Shown here: piece by piece, positions 1-8,269 of the stretch
Position numbering within the stretch: the first letter of the stretch is position 1
How the letters are laid out: each line of letters opens with the position of its first letter
Made by a program: the position numbers and the translations under genes
Notes under the pieces: model-generated
Database searches by the model: none
What the model saw: the letters and a program-made list of their open reading frames with translations, nothing else
Told to the model about the DNA's origin: nothing
Source of the DNA: JAEUPI01 sp044222685
Lineage (GTDB): Bacteria > Pseudomonadota > Gammaproteobacteria > Burkholderiales > Burkholderiaceae_C
Reading direction: 5' to 3'
Length of the DNA stretch: 64,000 nucleotides
NCBI GenBank assembly: GCA_044222685.1
Contig: JBGAMU010000003.1
Location: 1 to 64,000, forward strand

Positions 1-771
1 CACGACGAAGAGATAACGGTCCTCGCCCTGCGACAGGCTCAGGTCGGTGCGCGGCAGCAGCGCGAGTGCGCGCAGGCGCACGCGCGGAACGGCTCCCGCG
101 GTGGGCTCGTCGTCCAGGCCCTCGATCTGGCTGATCGCGCCGGTGGAGCGGGCCTGGCGCAGCTGCGTCGCCGAGGGCCGCTCCGTCGCGATGCCGTCGG
201 AGCGCGCGCTGGCGCTCGACAGCAGCTGCCCGCCGGGGCCGAGCAGCATCACGTCGCGCGCGGCGATCTGCTCGCGCACGCGTTCGAGCGACAGCGGCCC
301 GATCGAGCCGCGGTTCTCGGACAGGCGCTCGGCGGCCAGCCGCGTCTTGGCCAGCAGGTCGCTGCCAAGCACCTCGAACGTGCTGCGACCGAGCGACAGG
401 CCCGAATCGAGCGCGCCGGCCACCCGTGCGTCGAACCAGGTCTCGATGCTGCGCGAGACGAACTGCACCGACACGGTGTAGATCAGGATGCCCGGCACGA
501 CGCCGACGAAGGCAAAGATGCCGGCCAGCTTGAGCAGCAACCTGCTGCCGAACTTGCCGCGGCGCAGCCGCATGGCCAGCCGAGTGGCCGCGATCGCGAT
601 CACCAGCGCCAGCGCGCAGGCCACCGCCACGTTGACCCAGAACAGCCAGACGAAATTGCGCTCGAACAGGTCGCGCTCGCTGGTCAACGCGAGCATGAAC
701 GCGATGACCAGCGCCGCGCCGGCGGCGGCCAGGACGGCCACCGCCAGGGCCCAGCGCAGGGGTTTGCTCAT
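1..771 (-). CDS. ntrY: Nitrogen regulation sensor kinase NtrY, N-terminal part (cut by window edge)
   Basis: Only the first 257 residues are inside the window; the gene continues past base 1. The visible part starts with a membrane segment after MSKPLRWALAVAV, has a second hydrophobic stretch around residues 38-55, a third around 68-85 (LLLKLAGIFAFVGVVPGIL) and then an extracytoplasmic region. This is the usual N-terminus of NtrY-type membrane sensor kinases; the HAMP, PAS and kinase domains would lie outside. The assignment rests mainly on this layout and on gene order: rsmB, DUF4390 and ntrY in this order is common in Burkholderiales. Its start codon overlaps the stop of the upstream gene (ATGA), so the two are probably co-translated. 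Another membrane sensor kinase is the alternative. Confidence 0.72.
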   Translation of the reverse strand, partial: MSKPLRWALAVAVLAAAGAALVIAFMLALTSERDLFERNFVWLFWVNVAVACALALVIAIAATRLAMRLRRGKFGSRLLLKLAGIFAFVGVVPGILIYTVSVQFVSRSIETWFDARVAGALDSGLSLGRSTFEVLGSDLLAKTRLAAERLSENRGSIGPLSLERVREQIAARDVMLLGPGGQLLSSASARSDGIATERPSATQLRQARSTGAISQIEGLDDEPTAGAVPRVRLRALALLPRTDLSLSQGEDRYLFVV

Positions 772-1361
772 TTCCTGCCCGGGTCGAGCAGCCGCTCGTC
801 CAGTTTCACCGTGCGCTCGATGCCCAGCGACCACTCGCTGCCCAGACCGATCTGCATCGGCCGCGGCAGCTGCGTGTTGTCGAGCCGGTAGCTGAATTCG
901 ACGTAGTAGCGCTGCTCCGGTTCCAGCTGGACAGCGTCGGCCACCCGCCAACCGCTGACGCGCGAGATCACCGCCAGCGCGTCCGACAAGCTGGGATAGG
1001 TCTGCGCGAGGCCGCCGAGGCTGACCCGCCAGGCCGCGGTGAGCGGCTGGTACGACAGCCGGTAGCTGCGCGAGACCCGCGACACGCGCTCGTCACGCCA
1101 GTACCAGCGCGAGCGGTACAACGCAGCCTCCGACTCGAAGTACATCGGCACGCCGCGGCGCAGCGCGTCCTCCAGCGCGCGCGACAAGGTCAGCCGCGCG
1201 CTGAATTCCAGCGTCAGCGCGCCTTCGGACTGGCTGAGCTCCAGCGTGCCGAGCTCGACGCCCTGCGCCTGCACCCGCGCGCCCGCCAGCAGCGTGAGCC
1301 ACAACAGCACGCACAGCCGCACCAGGCGCGGCAGGAGACAGGGCAACCTCGCGCGGCGCAT
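768..1361 (-). CDS. DUF4390 domain secreted or anchored protein
   Basis: A 197-residue protein starting MRRARLPCLLPRL, with a basic n-region and a hydrophobic core ending GARVQAQ, so a signal peptide of about 30 residues. The rest (residues about 30-197) is rich in beta-strand patterns with several conserved-looking aromatic and arginine positions (YRSRWYWRDERVSRVSRSYRLSYQ). It matches what is known as the DUF4390 family, which commonly sits between rsmB and ntrY in Burkholderiales; its function is not established. The ATG at 1361 was chosen over an upstream in-frame ATG because it begins directly at the signal peptide and lies 13 bases after the rsmB stop. It shares an ATGA overlap with ntrY. 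Confidence 0.75.
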   Translation of the reverse strand: MRRARLPCLLPRLVRLCVLLWLTLLAGARVQAQGVELGTLELSQSEGALTLEFSARLTLSRALEDALRRGVPMYFESEAALYRSRWYWRDERVSRVSRSYRLSYQPLTAAWRVSLGGLAQTYPSLSDALAVISRVSGWRVADAVQLEPEQRYYVEFSYRLDNTQLPRPMQIGLGSEWSLGIERTVKLDERLLDPGRK

Positions 1362-1374
1362 GGGAGGCGGGGCT

Positions 1375-2715
1375 CTAGTGCTTTCGTAGCAGGGCGTAGA
1401 AGAAGCCGTCGCCGGCCAACGCGGGCCCGGCGACCGGTGAGGAGGAATTGTCTGGCAGCGGCAGCAGATGCCCCGGAGAGGCGGGGTCCACGGTCGGCTT
1501 GTCGCCGGCGTGGCGTTGCAAAAAAGCGTCGATCTGCTGCTGCCCCTCGGCGCGGAAGATCGAGCAGGTGGCATAGAGCAGCCGGCCGCCCGGCGCCACC
1601 AGCGGCCACAACGCGTCGAGCAGCTCGGCCTGCAGCCGGGCCAATGCGGTCAGATCGTCGGGGCGGCGCAGCCAGCGGATGTCGGGATGGCGGCGCACGA
1701 TGCCCGAGGCCGTGCAGGGCGCGTCGAGCAGCACCGCGTCGAAAGGGCGGCCGTCCCACCAGGCCCGCGGATCGCGCGCGTCGGCGCAGCGCAGCTCGGC
1801 CACCTGCAGGTGCAGCCGGCCCAGCGTGTCGCGCACGCGTTGCAGGCGGGCCGCGTCGGCGTCCAGCGCGGTCACCTGCAGATCGGCCAGCTCCAGCAGG
1901 TGAGCCGTCTTGCCGCCCGGGGCGGCGCAGGCGTCGAGCACACGCGCACCGGCCGGCAGGCCGCTGCCGAGCAGCAGCGGGGCGGCGCGTTGCGCCGCCA
2001 GGTCCTGCACCGAGACGTCGCCGTCGCCGAAGCCGGGCAGTTCGTGCACCGGCACCGGCTCGCGCAGCCAGATCGCCTGCGGCCCGACCGCCTGGGCGTC
2101 CAGGCCCTGGGCTCCCAGTCGCTGCAGGTAGGCATCGACGTTCGTGCGCCGCGCGTTGACGCGCAGCACCAGCGGCGGCATCTGCGCACCGGCCTGCAGC
2201 AGCGCCTGCCACTGCGCGGGCCAGTCGTGGCGCACCCGCTCGATCCACCACAACGGGTGGTTGTAGGCCGCCACCGGCTGCTGGCCGATCGCGGCAACCA
2301 GTGCGTCGCGTTCGCGCACGAAGCGGCGCAGCACCGCATTGACGAAGCCGGTGGCCGCGGGCGTCCGCATGCGCGCCGCGCCGACAGCCTGGTTGACCAG
2401 CGTGTGGTCGGCGTAGCGCGAACCGCCGTCGCGGGGCCACAGCAGCGCCAGCGCGCACAGCAGCAGCGCCTCCACCGGCGCCGGCGGCGGCTTGGGCGCC
2501 AACGCCTCGCGCAGCGCCTGCGCGGCGCCGAGCTGACGCAGCACGTCGCTCGACAGCGCCAGCACCGCCGGCCGCAGATCCGGCCGCAGCTTGGACAGCA
2601 CGTCGGTCAGCGAACGGCCGGCGCGCACCGCCGCCACCGCGTCGGCGGTGGGCAGCAGCAGCCGGGCCAGCGGCAGCGCCGGCGTTCGAGGCAAAGCGGT
2701 CGTCGCACCCGTCAT
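1375..2715 (-). CDS. rsmB: 16S rRNA (cytosine(967)-C(5))-methyltransferase RsmB
   Basis: A 446-residue RNA methyltransferase, about the normal length of RsmB/Fmu. Residues about 20-150 are the NusB-like RNA-binding domain. The C-terminal SAM domain shows motif I (DACAAPGGKTAHLLE), the motif IV cysteine (LLDAPCTASGIVRRHPD) and the motif VI catalytic cysteine (LLYATCSIF). RsmB methylates C967 of 16S rRNA with S-adenosylmethionine in the cytoplasm. It starts the rsmB-DUF4390-ntrY unit and is divergent from folE, with about 75 bases between the two starts. Confidence 0.93.
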   Translation of the reverse strand: MTGATTALPRTPALPLARLLLPTADAVAAVRAGRSLTDVLSKLRPDLRPAVLALSSDVLRQLGAAQALREALAPKPPPAPVEALLLCALALLWPRDGGSRYADHTLVNQAVGAARMRTPAATGFVNAVLRRFVRERDALVAAIGQQPVAAYNHPLWWIERVRHDWPAQWQALLQAGAQMPPLVLRVNARRTNVDAYLQRLGAQGLDAQAVGPQAIWLREPVPVHELPGFGDGDVSVQDLAAQRAAPLLLGSGLPAGARVLDACAAPGGKTAHLLELADLQVTALDADAARLQRVRDTLGRLHLQVAELRCADARDPRAWWDGRPFDAVLLDAPCTASGIVRRHPDIRWLRRPDDLTALARLQAELLDALWPLVAPGGRLLYATCSIFRAEGQQQIDAFLQRHAGDKPTVDPASPGHLLPLPDNSSSPVAGPALAGDGFFYALLRKH

Positions 2716-2791
2716 CGGGCCAGTCTAGACCCCGGGCGTGCGCCGTGCGGATGGCGCTGCCACAATGGTCCGGACACCTGCCGAGGTCACC

Positions 2792-3526
2792 ATGCCCGAC
2801 AAGAACACCACGATGACGCGCCTGCTGCGCAGCGAGGACGACCTGGCCGATCTGCCGGTGTCCGAGCGCATCCGCTATCGGCTGGTCGGCGCCGACTGCC
2901 GCTACCACGCCAACGACAACATCGCCGACTTCGTGCGGCCCGGCGAGCTCGATCAGCTGAAGGACGAGGTGCGCGTGAAGATGCAGGAGGTGCTGCGCGC
3001 GCTGGTGATCGACACCGACAGCGACCACAACACGAACGGCACCGCCGAACGCGTGGCCCGCATGTTCGTCGACGAGGTGTTCCGTGGCCGCTACGTCGCC
3101 GCGCCCAAGGTCACCGAGTTCCCCAACGCCTCGCGCCTGAACGAGCTGATGATCGTCGGCCCGATCAGCGTGCGCAGCGCCTGCTCGCACCATCTGTGCC
3201 CGATCCTCGGCCGGGTGTGGATCGGCATCCTGCCCAACGAGCACTCCAACCTGATCGGCCTGTCGAAGTACGCCCGCCTGTGCGACTGGGTGATGACGCG
3301 CCCGCAGATCCAGGAGGAGGCGGTGGTGATGCTGGCCGACGCCCTGCAGGAGCGCGTCAAGCCCGACGGCCTGGCGATCGTCATGGAGGCCGACCACTTC
3401 TGCATGCATTGGCGCGGCGTCAAGGACGACGACTCGGCGATGACCAACAGTGTGATGCGCGGCGCCTTCCTGAAGAACCCGCACCTGCGGCGCGAGTTCC
3501 TCTCGCTGCTGTCGAAGAAGACCTGA
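2792..3526 (+). CDS. folE: GTP cyclohydrolase I
   Basis: A 244-residue protein of the GTP cyclohydrolase I family, which converts GTP to 7,8-dihydroneopterin triphosphate for folate and pterin synthesis. The C-terminal two thirds hold the signature region: a zinc-site block (RSACSHHLCPILGRVW), the NLIGLSKYARL segment and a second cysteine block (DHFCMHWRGVKDD). The first 80 residues are less typical, so this looks like a divergent FolE1 clade. The ATG at 2792 is preferred over an upstream in-frame one because a GAGG lies about 8 bases before it. The BLUF gene follows after 19 bases, probably in one transcript. Confidence 0.88.
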   Translation: MPDKNTTMTRLLRSEDDLADLPVSERIRYRLVGADCRYHANDNIADFVRPGELDQLKDEVRVKMQEVLRALVIDTDSDHNTNGTAERVARMFVDEVFRGRYVAAPKVTEFPNASRLNELMIVGPISVRSACSHHLCPILGRVWIGILPNEHSNLIGLSKYARLCDWVMTRPQIQEEAVVMLADALQERVKPDGLAIVMEADHFCMHWRGVKDDDSAMTNSVMRGAFLKNPHLRREFLSLLSKKT

Positions 3527-3545
3527 AAGCGGAGACCGCACGACG

Positions 3546-3974
3546 ATGCTCGTCCGATTGATGTACGCCAGCCGGGCCGTCCCGGCGCTCGACCACGAGG
3601 AGCTGCAGACGCTGCTGCGCCAGTGCCGCGCCCACAACCCGCAGCACGGCATCACCGGCGTGCTGTGCTTTGCCTCGGGGATCTTCCTGCAGGTGCTCGA
3701 GGGCAGCCGTTCCGCCGTCAATCGGCTGTACAACCGCATTGCCGCCGATGCGCGCCACACCGAGGTCGAGCTGCTGGCCTACGAAGAGATCGACGAGCGG
3801 CGCTTTGCCGGCTGGGCGATGGGCCAGGTGCACATGAGCGGTCTCAACCCGGCGCTGCTGCTCAAGTACTCGGCCAGCGCGACGCTCGATCCCTATGCCG
3901 TGCCCGGCCGGGTGTCGATGGCCCTGTTCGACGAGCTGGTCGCCACCGCCTCGATCAGCTGCGAGCGCGGCTGA
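3546..3974 (+). CDS. BLUF domain blue-light photoreceptor
   Basis: A 142-residue protein that is almost only a BLUF domain. The flavin-site residues are in place: Tyr7 (LMYAS), Asn31 (HNPQHGITGVL) and Gln49 (FLQVLEG). BLUF proteins bind FAD and signal blue light through hydrogen-bond changes around that Tyr/Gln pair. There is no output domain, so it would act through protein contacts. It follows folE by 19 bases and is convergent with the ArsR-type gene. About 45 residues after the core (GQVHMSGLNPALLLKYS and on) probably form the C-terminal cap helices usual for short BLUF proteins. Confidence 0.9.
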   Translation: MLVRLMYASRAVPALDHEELQTLLRQCRAHNPQHGITGVLCFASGIFLQVLEGSRSAVNRLYNRIAADARHTEVELLAYEEIDERRFAGWAMGQVHMSGLNPALLLKYSASATLDPYAVPGRVSMALFDELVATASISCERG

Positions 3975-3975
3975 A

Positions 3976-3993
3976 GCCGCTGCTTTCAGCGGC
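3976..3993. terminator. Hairpin between convergent BLUF and ArsR-type genes
   Basis: GCCGCTG, a CTTT loop and CAGCGGC form a perfect 7-bp stem between the BLUF stop and the stop codon of the convergent regulator gene, which lies inside the hairpin. It could terminate both strands. There is no clear T-run. Confidence 0.5.
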
Positions 3994-4360
3994 CGCGCGG
4001 CAGCAGTCGCTCGGCCGGCGCCACGTGGCCGGCGCCGTCCATCTCGATGGCCACCTGCGTGCACACCGCCCGGCACAGCGTGGCCACGCGCTCGCTCTCG
4101 AGGCGGTAGTGGATCTGCGTGCCGTCGCGGCGCCGGCCCAGCACGCCGGCGCGGTACAACGTCGACAGGTGCTGGCTCATGTTGGGCTGCGTGGTGTCGA
4201 TCTCCTGCAGCAGCTGCGACACGTTCTTCTCGCCGTGGCACAGCGCACTGATGATCTTGAGCCGGATCGGCGTCGACAGCACCGAGAACAGCTCGGCCAC
4301 GCTGTCGAACACCGCGTCCTGCACGTCGGCCTCGGGGCTCGCGGACGCTTTCTGGTTCAT
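3986..4360 (-). CDS. ArsR-family transcriptional regulator, SoxR/SqrR/BigR-like
   Basis: A 124-residue winged-helix regulator with a typical ArsR recognition region (residues 48-75, VSQLLQEIDTTQPNMSQHLSTL). It carries Cys41 (ALCHGEKN) plus Cys96 and Cys100 (LCRAVCTQ). SqrR and BigR repressors sense sulfane sulfur through a cysteine at about position 41 and one near position 107, so this arrangement suggests a persulfide sensor rather than a metal sensor. It follows the SoxH-like gene by 34 bases on the same strand. The YeeE transporter and the sulfur oxidation genes nearby fit this role. The symbol soxR is avoided because SoxYZ and SoxAX are not in the window. Confidence 0.75.
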   Translation of the reverse strand: MNQKASASPEADVQDAVFDSVAELFSVLSTPIRLKIISALCHGEKNVSQLLQEIDTTQPNMSQHLSTLYRAGVLGRRRDGTQIHYRLESERVATLCRAVCTQVAIEMDGAGHVAPAERLLPRGR

Positions 4361-4394
4361 CGTCGTCGCTCCATCGGTTGCGCGCAGGGCAGCC

Positions 4395-5432
4395 CTACCT
4401 GCCGGCTTGCGCTTCCATCAGAAGGTAGGTGTTGTAGGCATTCATCCGGTTGACCAGCTTGAACAGCGGCACGCCCTCGAAGCGCGACCAGTCGACCTTC
4501 GCGTAGGCCTCCTCGAAGGGTTCGAGGTCCCGCGCGGCGCGCCCCATGGTCTCGCGCAGGTAGGCAAGGTAGTCGCGCGTGAGCACCAGGTCGCGCGCGA
4601 CGTCGGTGGTCAGGGCCCCGTGCCCCGGCACCACGACGCTAGGCCGCTGCGCGATCAGGGCCTCCAGCGAGCTGATCCAGCGCCGCGAGTCAGCCCCGCC
4701 GACGAACGGGATGCGGCCGCGGAACACCAGGTCCCCGGCGAACACCACGCCCCGATCGGGCAGCACGACGGCCAGATCCTCAGGCGTGTGCGCCGGACCG
4801 ACATGGCGCACCTGGACCGAGGTCGAGCCCAGCTTGAGCGTGGTGTCGCGCTCGAGCCAGAGATCGGGCTCGACCACACGGGTGGCCTCGTCGATCCACG
4901 GAAAGAGCTCCTCGCGGCTCGCCTGCAGGCGTAGCCGTGCGGTGTCCGACGACAGGTAGTCGCGCGCACCGACGTGGCCGACGATCCTCGCCCCGGCGGC
5001 CTTGAAGGCCTGCAACCCATAGATGTGGTCGGCGTGATAGTGGGTGACCACCACATAGCGGATCGGCTGCGGCGTGATCCTGGCGATCTCCTCGATCAGC
5101 CGCCTGGCCAGTGCCGGCGTGCCGAGCGCGTCGACCACCAGCACACCATCGTCGGTGACCACGACGCCGGCGTTGGACACGAAGCCCTGGTTCAGCGCCG
5201 AACCCATCGCGTTGTCGCCCTGCACGAAGAAGACGCCCTCGCTGACACGCTGCAGCGCCATCGGCACGGTGGCCCGCTCGCCCTGCGCGTCGGCGGCCCC
5301 GGCCAGCAGCACCGTCAAGGCCAGTGTCAGGCCGGCCCAGCCGCGCGCACGCCCAACGGCGCTCTGGCGTGAAGACTTGCGCTGCCTCACATTCGCACCA
5401 CTACTTCCGCATAGACTGATATTCGCCATCAT
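4395..5432 (-). CDS. SoxH-like secreted metallo-beta-lactamase-fold hydrolase
   Basis: Up to 345 residues, with a signal peptide (hydrophobic GWAGLTLALTVLLAGAADAQ) followed by a metallo-beta-lactamase fold. The zinc motif is HYHADHIYG, with later ligands at GPAHTPED, VFAGDLVF and VVPGHGAL. The layout resembles SoxH and related quinoprotein-associated hydrolases; the substrate is unknown. The ATG at 5432 gives a long n-region. A GTG at 5390 (MRQRKSSRQ) gives a more usual signal peptide, so the start is uncertain. It is divergent from the GlcG/HbpS-like gene and upstream of the ArsR-type regulator in what looks like a two-gene unit. Confidence 0.75.
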   Translation of the reverse strand: MMANISLCGSSGANVRQRKSSRQSAVGRARGWAGLTLALTVLLAGAADAQGERATVPMALQRVSEGVFFVQGDNAMGSALNQGFVSNAGVVVTDDGVLVVDALGTPALARRLIEEIARITPQPIRYVVVTHYHADHIYGLQAFKAAGARIVGHVGARDYLSSDTARLRLQASREELFPWIDEATRVVEPDLWLERDTTLKLGSTSVQVRHVGPAHTPEDLAVVLPDRGVVFAGDLVFRGRIPFVGGADSRRWISSLEALIAQRPSVVVPGHGALTTDVARDLVLTRDYLAYLRETMGRAARDLEPFEEAYAKVDWSRFEGVPLFKLVNRMNAYNTYLLMEAQAGR

Positions 5433-5494
5433 AGACCGCGGCCAGGCTCGCCCGGAAGGGCGCGGTCCGCAGGCCGCTTGCCGGAGACATCGAT

Positions 5495-5983
5495 ATGAGG
5501 ATCATCGTCTGCACCCTGCTTGCCGCTGCTTCATGCACGGCACTGGCCCAGCAGGGCACTTTCGCGAGCCGCTCGCTGACTCCCGAGACGGCGCTCGTCG
5601 CGGCCCGCGCCGCGCTGGAACATTGCCGCAAGAACGGCTGGCAGACCGCGGTGGCGGTGGTCGACCGCGCCGGCCTGACGCAGGTGCTGCTGCGTGACCG
5701 CTTTGCCGGCGCCCACACCGTCGACGGCGCGATGAACAAGGCCTGGACGGCCGCCAGCTTTCGCACGCCGACCACCGCGTTGGCCGCCGACACCCAGCCC
5801 GGCAAGCCGATGAGTGGCGTGCGCGCCCTGCCGCGCGTGTTCGCCGGCGGCGGCGGCCTGACGATCGAGGCCGCCGGCCAGACGCTCGGCGCCATCGCCG
5901 TGTCCGGCGCACCGGGCGGCGACGCCGACGAGCAGTGCGCCCAGGCCGGCGTCAAGGCCATCGCCGACCAGATCGAGTTCTGA
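5495..5983 (+). CDS. Secreted GlcG/HbpS-type (DUF336) heme-binding-like protein
   Basis: A 162-residue protein with a cleavable signal peptide (MRIIVCTLLAAASCTALAQ) and a GlcG/HbpS domain: LTPETALVAARAALEHC, VAVVDRAGLTQVLLRD, the KAWTAASFRTPT segment and a glycine-rich AGGGGLTI stretch. Members of this family bind heme or small molecules and some act as accessory sensors; no reaction is known. In sulfur oxidisers it often lies next to sox-type or YeeE genes, as here. The YeeE-type transporter follows after 35 bases on the same strand. Confidence 0.78.
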   Translation: MRIIVCTLLAAASCTALAQQGTFASRSLTPETALVAARAALEHCRKNGWQTAVAVVDRAGLTQVLLRDRFAGAHTVDGAMNKAWTAASFRTPTTALAADTQPGKPMSGVRALPRVFAGGGGLTIEAAGQTLGAIAVSGAPGGDADEQCAQAGVKAIADQIEF

Positions 5984-6018
5984 CGCATACGCCCGGCGGC
6001 GAGCGAGGGTCCGCGGCC

Positions 6019-7134
6019 ATGTTCGACAGCCTGCTCACGCGCCTGGGCGAAACCCAATCGCTGGCCGTCGCCGGCATGGCGATCGGCGTGGCCTTCGGCT
6101 TCTTCGCGCAGCGCTCGCGCTTCTGCCTGCGTGGCGCGGTGATCGAGTTCGCCCGCGGCACCCGGGAAGGAAAGCTGACCGTCTGGCTGTTCGCCTTCGC
6201 CAGCGCGGTGGTGCTGACGCAGCTGTTCGCGGCCGCCGGCTGGTTCGATGCCCGCGACGCGCGCCAGCTCAGCGCGCGCGGCAGCCTGTCGGGGGCGGCG
6301 ATCGGCGGCGCGATGTTCGGTGCTGGCATGATCCTCGCACGCGGCTGCGCCAGCCGACTGCTGGTGCTGGCCGCGCAGGGCAACCTGCGCGCGCTGCTCT
6401 CGGGGCTGGTCTTTGCGGTGACCGCACTGTCGGCGCTGTCCGGCCTGCTGTCGCCGCTGCGGCTGGCGATCGCGCAGTGGTGGACGGTCGAGGGCGGCAC
6501 CTCGCGTGACCTTCTCGCGCTCACCGGCATCGGGCACGTCGGCGGCGCGCTGTTCGGCGGCCTGTGGCTGGCGGCGGCACTGTGGTGGGCCAGACGCCAG
6601 CGTGTGCGCGCCTGGGGCTGGATCGGCGCGATCGCCGTCGGCACGCTGGTCGCGCTGGCCTGGCTGGTCACCTTTCGCATCGCGCGTGCGGCGTTCGATA
6701 CCGTCGTGCCGGTGCAGAGCCTGTCGTTCACCGGCCCGGCGGCCGACGTGCTGCTGCTGGTGGTGTCGCCGCCCGGCCTGCCATGGAAGTTCGACCTCGG
6801 CCTGGTGCCCGGCGTGTTCATCGGCTCGTTCGTCTCCGCCGCGCTGTGGCGCGAGCTCAAGCTCGAAGGGTTCTCGGGCGGCCAGAGCATGCGCCGCTAC
6901 ATCGCCGGCGCGCTGCTGATGGGTTTCGGCGGCATGCTGGCCGGCGGCTGCGCGGTCGGCGCGGGCGTGTCGGGCGCCGCCGTCTTCACGCTCACCGCCT
7001 ACGTGACGCTGGCGGCGATGTGGGGCGCGGCGGCGCTGACCGACTGGCTGGTCGATCGCCGCCACGAGGCGCCGCCGCAGGGCAGCGCGGCGCAGGCACC
7101 GTTCGGCGGCGCCGGCGGCTACGCCAACACCTGA
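6019..7134 (+). CDS. YeeE/YedE-family (SoxT/PmpA-like) sulfur compound transporter
   Basis: A 371-residue polytopic membrane protein with about nine hydrophobic segments. It shows the family's cysteine-containing motifs: SRFCLRGAV near residue 40, ARGCASRLL near residue 113 and AGGCAVGAG near residue 315. In this family the cysteines relay thiosulfate or sulfane sulfur across the inner membrane, as established for YeeE/TsuA. The ATG at 6019 was chosen because it starts right before the first membrane segment. It follows the GlcG/HbpS-like gene and is convergent with the nine-gene operon. With the SoxH-like and ArsR-type genes it forms a sulfur uptake and sensing set. Confidence 0.85.
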   Translation: MFDSLLTRLGETQSLAVAGMAIGVAFGFFAQRSRFCLRGAVIEFARGTREGKLTVWLFAFASAVVLTQLFAAAGWFDARDARQLSARGSLSGAAIGGAMFGAGMILARGCASRLLVLAAQGNLRALLSGLVFAVTALSALSGLLSPLRLAIAQWWTVEGGTSRDLLALTGIGHVGGALFGGLWLAAALWWARRQRVRAWGWIGAIAVGTLVALAWLVTFRIARAAFDTVVPVQSLSFTGPAADVLLLVVSPPGLPWKFDLGLVPGVFIGSFVSAALWRELKLEGFSGGQSMRRYIAGALLMGFGGMLAGGCAVGAGVSGAAVFTLTAYVTLAAMWGAAALTDWLVDRRHEAPPQGSAAQAPFGGAGGYANT

Positions 7135-7168
7135 CGGTGCGTCCGCCGGAAACCCGAGGACGACCCCG

Positions 7169-8269
7169 TCAGTGCGCGGCTGCCGGGCAGACCGCAGCGG
7201 GCGCCATCAACAGGCTGTCGATCGCCGGGCCCGCGTGCGCGCCGAGCCGGTCGTGCAGCACCAGCACCTCGTCGGCGAGGCGCCGGAAGTGCGCCGAACC
7301 TCGCTGCGTGGCCAACGTCAGCTGGCGGCCCGCGTCGCCGGCACGCCACGCCTCGTAGGCCAGCAGCAGCGACGGGAACAACCGCTGCCGCTGGCCTTCG
7401 TAGCCGGCGAACCAGAAGTGCATCGCCGGCACGTCACCGCGCTCGAGCAGCGTCGGCAGCGTCAGCAGCAGGTCGGCCAGGTGGTCGCGCACGGCCGCCA
7501 CCAGCGCCTCGGTGCGGCGCTGCCGCAGCGCAAGGCGCATGGCGCTCCAGCGCGGCTCGAGTTCACGCGCGGCCCGGTGCTCACCCAACTCGTGCAGCAA
7601 CAGCGTCTCGCTCTGGTCGTCGACCAGACGCGGCAGCGCCGCGACGAAATCCCCGGGCCCGGTCAGCCGATAGGCGTCGGCCAATGACTGGAACGGGCCC
7701 GCGCTGGGGCGCAGGCTGAAGGCCTCGAAACGTTCCCACAACCAGCGCGCCAGCGATTCGCGGCGCAGCACGATCGTGCTGCCGCCGGCCAGTGCGGCCG
7801 GCGGCGCGAACAGACTGCGCGCGAGTTCCGCACCGGCGATCTGCACCGACAGATCGTCGCCGCGCTGCTCCGCGTGATGCAGGCGGGCGACGAAGAAGCA
7901 CAAGCGCTCGGACCCGGCATGGCCGACGCCATAGAGCAGGCCGTGGGGAACGAGTACGGCGTTCAGCGCGTCGGCGTCCTGCGGATCGAACAGGCGGCCC
8001 TGCCAGGGCAGCGGCTGCAGCGACGACGCCTCCACGCGCGTCCACAGATCCTCGCGCGCGGCCAGCCAGCATCCGACGTCGTCACGATCGAGCATCGTGC
8101 CGAACGCCAGACCGCGTTCCCAGCGGTAGAGCTCGCGCATCTGCAGCAGGTAGATGCACAGCGGCAACTCGGTGGCATGGCGCGCGTCGGCGACGTGGCA
8201 GTTTGCCTGCACGGCACTCACCAGGGCGCCCAGCGCCCCGGCCGACGGGCTTGATGGCGATGCACTCAC
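7169..8269 (-). CDS. Uncharacterised protein, last gene of the operon divergent from dsr
   Basis: 366 residues from a GTG whose last bases overlap the stop of the preceding gene (GTGA). The sequence is mostly helical, with no signal peptide and no membrane segment. Notable stretches are LCIYLLQMRELYRWERGL near the N-terminus, GLLYGVGHAG in the middle, LLLHELGEH (an HELGEH motif that could bind metal) around residue 230, and MHFWFAGYEGQRQRLFPSLL near the C-terminus. From memory it resembles proteins annotated as Sfum_1244 family, known from sulfur-metabolising bacteria; that match needs a profile search. No function can be assigned. Confidence 0.7.
   Translation of the reverse strand: MSASPSSPSAGALGALVSAVQANCHVADARHATELPLCIYLLQMRELYRWERGLAFGTMLDRDDVGCWLAAREDLWTRVEASSLQPLPWQGRLFDPQDADALNAVLVPHGLLYGVGHAGSERLCFFVARLHHAEQRGDDLSVQIAGAELARSLFAPPAALAGGSTIVLRRESLARWLWERFEAFSLRPSAGPFQSLADAYRLTGPGDFVAALPRLVDDQSETLLLHELGEHRAARELEPRWSAMRLALRQRRTEALVAAVRDHLADLLLTLPTLLERGDVPAMHFWFAGYEGQRQRLFPSLLLAYEAWRAGDAGRQLTLATQRGSAHFRRLADEVLVLHDRLGAHAGPAIDSLLMAPAAVCPAAAH

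Noticed and set aside
1214..3760. Very long open frame on the minus strand, opposite folE and rsmB
   Set aside because: It is an alternative frame of high-GC DNA. It covers genes with clear domain matches on the correct frame and has no protein motifs of its own.
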